A stretch of 64,000 nucleotides of DNA from Pseudomonas fluorescens. Its GTDB lineage: Bacteria; Pseudomonadota; Gammaproteobacteria; Pseudomonadales; Pseudomonadaceae. The stretch is from NCBI RefSeq assembly GCF_000802965.1, contig NZ_JSAK01000013.1, positions 1-64,000 on the forward strand, read 5' to 3'. A program made the translations under genes and the position numbers. Positions within the stretch are counted from its first letter, which is position 1. Each line of letters begins with the position of its first letter. Positions 60,092-64,000 of the stretch are shown here, in pieces. The notes below the pieces were generated by a model, which was not told the origin of the DNA, searched no databases, and saw only the letters and a list, made by a program, of their open reading frames with translations.

Positions 60092-60889
60092 TTACGAACA
60101 GAAGTCCAGCGGCAGACGGCGTGGCACGAATTGGCCTTTGCCCAACTGCTCGGCATCGCGCAGGGTGCGCCACGTGTAGTTAAGCGCGGTCTGTACGGCA
60201 CTGGCGAGGTTTTCGCCTTGGGCCAGACGACCGGCAAGCGCACTGGCCAGCGTGCAGCCCGAGCCGTGATAACTGCCCGGCAGGCGCTGGCAAGTAAACG
60301 TGTCGCGGTGACCGTCACGGCTATAGAGGCGATTGTGGATTTCGGTTTCATCGCCATGGCCGCCGGTGATCAGCAGGTGTTTGACGAACGGCAGGAGTTT
60401 TTCCGCGCACTCGTCCGCGGTGCCTTCAGGCAGTTCGGCGAGGATGCGGGCTTCGGGAAGATTAGGGGTGGCGATGATCGACAGCGGCAGCAGGCGTTCG
60501 CGCATGGCGTAGCCCACTTCGTCCTTGCCCAGTCGCCCGCCGCCGCCGGCGCGCAGCACCGGGTCGCAGACCACCGGCAAATGCGGGTGCGCTGAAAGCA
60601 GTTCGACCACGGTGTCGACCATTTCCAGGGAACCGAGCATGCCCAGTTTGACCGCCGCCACTTCGGAGTCGTTAAGCACGGCATTGGCCTGGGCCAACAC
60701 CCACTCACGGTCGAGGACGCGGAAGTCAGTGACATTGACTGTGTCTTGCACGGTCAGGGCGGTGACGGCCGGAGCCGCATGGCAACCCTGAGCGAGCAGG
60801 GCTTCGATATCTGCCTGCAAGCCGGCGCCACCACTTGGGTCGTGGCCGGAGAGACAGAGGACAACGGGGCGAGAGCTGTAGATATTCAT
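60092..60889 (-). CDS. thiD: Hydroxymethylpyrimidine (phosphate) kinase
   Basis: 265 residues. It phosphorylates HMP to HMP-pyrophosphate for thiamine synthesis. CLSGHDPSGGAGLQADIEAL near the N terminus and the C-terminal LPGSYHGSGCTLASALAGRL (catalytic Cys loop) are hallmark ribokinase-fold motifs. The ATG at 60889 (MNIYSSRPVV) is preferred over one seven codons upstream. Confidence 0.96.
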   Translation of the reverse strand: MNIYSSRPVVLCLSGHDPSGGAGLQADIEALLAQGCHAAPAVTALTVQDTVNVTDFRVLDREWVLAQANAVLNDSEVAAVKLGMLGSLEMVDTVVELLSAHPHLPVVCDPVLRAGGGGRLGKDEVGYAMRERLLPLSIIATPNLPEARILAELPEGTADECAEKLLPFVKHLLITGGHGDETEIHNRLYSRDGHRDTFTCQRLPGSYHGSGCTLASALAGRLAQGENLASAVQTALNYTWRTLRDAEQLGKGQFVPRRLPLDFCS

Positions 60890-60954
60890 GGTGCGCGAGC
60901 TTACCACCAAACATGTTTTTTCGGTTGTTGCGACAAGCAGTCCGGGCGATACAT

Positions 60955-61078
60955 TGTGGCGAGGGAGCTCGCTCCCGCTCGGCTGCGAAGCAGTCGTAAA
61001 GTCAGGCGGCGTGGTATCACTGACAGAGTGTATTGGGGGCCGCTTCGCAGCCCAGCGGGAGCAAGCTCCCTCGCCACG
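60955..61078. repeat. Paired REP element (GTGGCGAGGGAGC type) between thiD and ladS
   Basis: TGTGGCGAGGGAGCTCGCTC faces GAGCAAGCTCCCTCGCCACG. The left arm has a C for T change in the loop side. The remaining 61079-61319 holds the ladS upstream region and no further gene. Confidence 0.9.
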
Positions 61079-61319
61079 GGTTGCTTAATGTCCACGGTGC
61101 GTTTGAAGAATCTCATCAAGTCAACAGCTCTATCTCAACAATCTTCGCTGGAACGCCCGTTCTAGAGCCTTTGTAGGAAAAATTTCTGTAGTGCTCATTA
61201 GCCATCAACGGCTATGCTAGAGTGGATCCAAACCAATAACAGGTATCACCGGTTTTACGTCTACTCAAAAGGAATGGGGGGCTTCCTGACAGGACCGGAC
61301 AGGCCACGCTGGGGCATAA

Positions 61320-63704
61320 ATGCGCTATTTGCTGATGTTGATGTTGTGTTTGCCCTATTTGGCGAACGCCGTCGAATTCGATGAGTTCACCCAAAGCCTT
61401 CCCCTGGGCCGCTCCCTGCAAGTGTTCGAAGACGTGAGCGGTCAGGCCTCCGTCGCCGATGTGCGCGCGCAAGCCGCGGCCGGCAACTTCAAGCCCCACG
61501 ATCAGGCCACCCTCAACGCCGGGTATTCGCGTTCAGTGTTCTGGCTGAAAATCGACCTGCAATACCGCCCGACCCACCCGACGGCGCAACGCACCTGGCT
61601 GCTGGAACTGGCCTATCCGCCGCTCGATCACCTGGATCTTTACTTGTCTGACGCTGCCGGCAACTATCAACTGGTCCGGCAGACCGGCGATGCCTTGCCG
61701 TTCGCCAGTCGCGAGATTCGACAGAACAACTACCTGTTCAATATGGATTTCATCCCTGAGCAAACGCAAACCGTTTTCCTGCGCCTGCAAAGCCAAGGGT
61801 CGATCCAGGCACCCGTCACCTTGTGGTCGAGCACCGCGTACCTCGAAGAACAACCCGTGCGCCTCTATGTACTCGGGCTGATCTACGGCGTGTTGCTGGG
61901 GATGCTGGTCTACAACCTGTTCATCTACCTCAGCGTGCGCGACACCAGCTACCTCTATTACATCTTCTACATTGCTTCGTTTGGCTTGTATCAGCTGTCG
62001 GTGAACGGTGCAGCCGTGCAGTATTTCTGGCCGGACAATCCTTGGTGGGCCAACGCGGCGACGCCATTTTTCATCGGTTGCGCAGGGCTGTTCGGCAGTC
62101 AGTTTGCCCGCAGTTTCTTGCAGACGGCTATGCACAGTCGCCGTCTGGATTGGGTGCTTCTGGCGTTGGTAGTGTTCAGCGCAGTCGTGGTTGGTTTGTC
62201 GTTGATGACCAGTTACGCCCTGGCCCTGCGCTTGGCCACGGCGCTGGCGCTGACCTTCACGGTGGTGATTTTTGCCGCGGGCATTTTTGCCTGGCTGCGT
62301 GGCCTGCGAGTGGCGCGGTATTTCATCATTGCCTGGTCGGCGTTCTTGCTGGGCGGCATCATCAATACGCTCATGGTCCTGGGTTATCTGCCGAACGTTT
62401 TCCTCACCATGTATTCCAGTCAAATCGGCTCGGCCATCGAAGTGGCTTTGCTGTCCCTGGCACTGGCCGACCGCATCAACGCCATGCGCGAGCAGCAGGC
62501 GCAAACCCTGCTCGACGCCGGGCAAAAGCTTGAGGTGCTGAACCAGCAACTGGCGCGCAGTAACAAGCTCAAGGACGAATTTCTCGCCACCCTGACCCAC
62601 GAATTGCGCACCCCCATGAACGGTGTGATCGGTTCATTGGAGCTGATGCAAACCGTCGATATGGACCCGGAGCTGGAGCAATACCAACAAACAGCCGCCG
62701 GGTCGGCACGAGACATGATGCGCATGGTCAACGGCATTCTGACCCTGACCGAGTTGCAGGCCGGCAAGCTCAAGGCCGCCCCATCGACCTTCAGCCTGCG
62801 CGGTGTGGTCGAGGCATTGCGCGTGCAGTTCGACGGCAATGCGGCGAGCAAGTCGCTGGACTTCAAGGTCGACGTGGCGCCGGGTGTCCCGGATCGCCTG
62901 CACGGCGACAGCGCCAAGTTGGCGCAATGCCTCGAATGCCTGTTGGACAACGCCATCAAGTTCACCCGGATTGGCGGGTTGGCGCTGCGAGTGAGCGGGA
63001 AAGCGCTGGATAACGAGCGCATGGCGTTGTCCTTTGCGGTGATCGACACGGGCATCGGGTTCACCGATCTGGGGGAGGCGACGATGTATCAGCGGTTCTT
63101 CCAGCTCGACGGTTCGATGACCCGCGAGTACGGCGGACTGGGTGTCGGCCTGGCGATCTGTCGACAGTTGGTGGAGTTGCTAGGCGGGCGCCTGACGCAC
63201 CGTTCGGAGCCCGGGAGTGGCAGCCGCTTTCAACTCGATGTGGAATTCGATTTGCCAGTGCTGGAGCGTCCGCCGGTGCCCCTGATGGCTGGCGACTTTA
63301 CGCGGCTGCGACTGCCGCAGGATTGCACTGTGTTGCTGGTGGATGAAAACAGCATCAATCAGTTGGTGATGCGCGGCATGTTGCTCAAGCTCGGTTTTCG
63401 GGTGCGCACCGCTGACAGTGGCGCCGCCGCGCTCGATTGCTTGCAGCGTGAAACCTTTGATGCGGTGCTGCTCGACTGTCAGTCGCAGTCATCGGACGGG
63501 GCGTCGGTCTGCTGCCAGATCCGCGCCTTGCCGGGCTGCGCGGACTTGCCCTTGTTCATGATTGCCCAGGGCACTGATCGAGAGCGCTGCCCGACCGGCG
63601 CGCTGATTGATCACCTGAGCAAACCGGTGAAATTCGAGGATTTGCAGGCGGCGCTCTATCGTCGCGTACTCTGCTCGCAACAAGGCGAAAGCGCCGACAG
63701 TTAG
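61320..63704 (+). CDS. ladS: Hybrid sensor histidine kinase LadS
   Basis: 794 residues, the same length as PAO1 LadS. A signal peptide precedes a 7TMR-DISMED2 periplasmic domain (about 25-180), seven membrane segments (about 180-385), HisKA with His427 (LTHELRTPMNG), HATPase (LDNAIKFT, GLGVGLAIC) and a receiver with Asp719 and Lys768. LadS promotes the GacS/GacA-RsmY/Z pathway towards biofilm and virulence. The receiver lacks the usual switch Thr (PLFMIAQG replaces the P-I-I-A-L-T pattern). thiD lies upstream and divergent, as in PAO1. Confidence 0.94.
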   Translation: MRYLLMLMLCLPYLANAVEFDEFTQSLPLGRSLQVFEDVSGQASVADVRAQAAAGNFKPHDQATLNAGYSRSVFWLKIDLQYRPTHPTAQRTWLLELAYPPLDHLDLYLSDAAGNYQLVRQTGDALPFASREIRQNNYLFNMDFIPEQTQTVFLRLQSQGSIQAPVTLWSSTAYLEEQPVRLYVLGLIYGVLLGMLVYNLFIYLSVRDTSYLYYIFYIASFGLYQLSVNGAAVQYFWPDNPWWANAATPFFIGCAGLFGSQFARSFLQTAMHSRRLDWVLLALVVFSAVVVGLSLMTSYALALRLATALALTFTVVIFAAGIFAWLRGLRVARYFIIAWSAFLLGGIINTLMVLGYLPNVFLTMYSSQIGSAIEVALLSLALADRINAMREQQAQTLLDAGQKLEVLNQQLARSNKLKDEFLATLTHELRTPMNGVIGSLELMQTVDMDPELEQYQQTAAGSARDMMRMVNGILTLTELQAGKLKAAPSTFSLRGVVEALRVQFDGNAASKSLDFKVDVAPGVPDRLHGDSAKLAQCLECLLDNAIKFTRIGGLALRVSGKALDNERMALSFAVIDTGIGFTDLGEATMYQRFFQLDGSMTREYGGLGVGLAICRQLVELLGGRLTHRSEPGSGSRFQLDVEFDLPVLERPPVPLMAGDFTRLRLPQDCTVLLVDENSINQLVMRGMLLKLGFRVRTADSGAAALDCLQRETFDAVLLDCQSQSSDGASVCCQIRALPGCADLPLFMIAQGTDRERCPTGALIDHLSKPVKFEDLQAALYRRVLCSQQGESADS

Positions 63705-63779
63705 GCAGATATGACACTTTGATCGGCCGGGGGGCGGTGCTTAACTGAAATCCCTTGGCTGACCAAAGGAGCCCCGTCA

Positions 63780-64000
63780 TGAACCTGCATCAGTTCGCCG
63801 AAACCCACGAAGTCACCAACCAGCCGCCGTCACTGGATGGTGCCAACCTGTATCGCATCGACTTGCCGCTGCAGGAATGGTCGCGGCGTTTCGGGGCCGG
63901 TTGGGCCGAATCGCGGATCGATGCTTATGGTGCGCTGGCCGGCGGGCCGTTGATGGCAGCGGGGTTTCTGGCCAATCAGAACAAACCGCTGTTCAGCAGT
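63780..64000 (+). CDS. AidB-like acyl-CoA dehydrogenase, 5' part only
   Basis: The frame begins MNLHQFAETHEVTNQPPSLD with AAAGGAG just upstream and is open to the window edge (73 complete codons). It aligns by eye with the N terminus of E. coli AidB (HTVFNQPIPL...NLY, GAGW, LARLANVN-type segment here GFLANQNKPLF). AidB is a flavoprotein of the acyl-CoA dehydrogenase family induced by alkylation. The C-terminal domain is outside the window, so whether it is AidB proper cannot be settled. Confidence 0.8.

Overview
The window is chromosomal DNA of a fluorescent-group Pseudomonas. Three things point to this. The coding style is high-GC. Gene order is collinear with what I recall of the P. aeruginosa PAO1 stretch from ppa down to ladS. 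The intergenic spaces carry at least 14 REP-type palindromic repeats of P. fluorescens style (TGTAGGAGCTGCCG..., GTGGCGAGGGAGC...). No complete tRNA, rRNA, CRISPR array, transposase or intact integrase was seen.

Layout. Positions 1-8770 are accessory: an HTH fragment, an unknown three-TM membrane protein, the 3' half of a tRNA-Arg(CCU) gene (a probable attachment scar), and a complete type I restriction-modification locus, hsdM-hsdS-wHTH/nuclease-like gene-hsdR. Positions 8770-10000 hold a tiny gene and an S24-type repressor with two palindromes in front of it. From 10 kb onward the region is core: ppa, mtfA, dedA, a GNAT, and the ethanolamine catabolic block (eutC, eutB, ethanolamine permease, aldehyde dehydrogenase, divergent sigma-54 activator). 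Two good sigma-54 promoters and a pair of 18-bp repeats placed as activator sites precede that block's genes. Next come mpl-ubiX-lipoprotein, a MORN-repeat/peptidase C13 lipoprotein, a MaoC protein, an LrgA/LrgB pair and DNA repair (mpg).

30.9-42.4 kb is the long forward cluster proA-nadD-rsfS-rlmH-mrdA-mrdB-mltB-rlpA-dacA-ybeD-lipB-lipA, which joins NAD and lipoate supply to cell-elongation peptidoglycan synthesis. 42.5-50 kb holds ldcA, a second lytic transglycosylase, arfA (ribosome rescue, with a hairpin inside its ORF), holA, lptE and leuS. 50-57 kb holds an unknown 106-aa protein, ydcF and the miaB, phoH-ybeY-corC-lnt group. 57-64 kb holds a Sel1 protein, thiD-thiE-hemL, the hybrid sensor kinase ladS (Gac/Rsm input) and the start of an aidB-like acyl-CoA dehydrogenase cut by the window edge.

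Most interesting points: the nuclease-like wHTH gene embedded in the type I R-M operon; the sigma-54 promoter and upstream-site architecture of the ethanolamine genes; arfA with an in-ORF hairpin and an ssrA-like Leu-Ala-Ala tail; and the orphan S24 repressor lacking an obvious self-cleavage dipeptide. All family assignments come from reading the translated sequence and motifs. No database search was possible.
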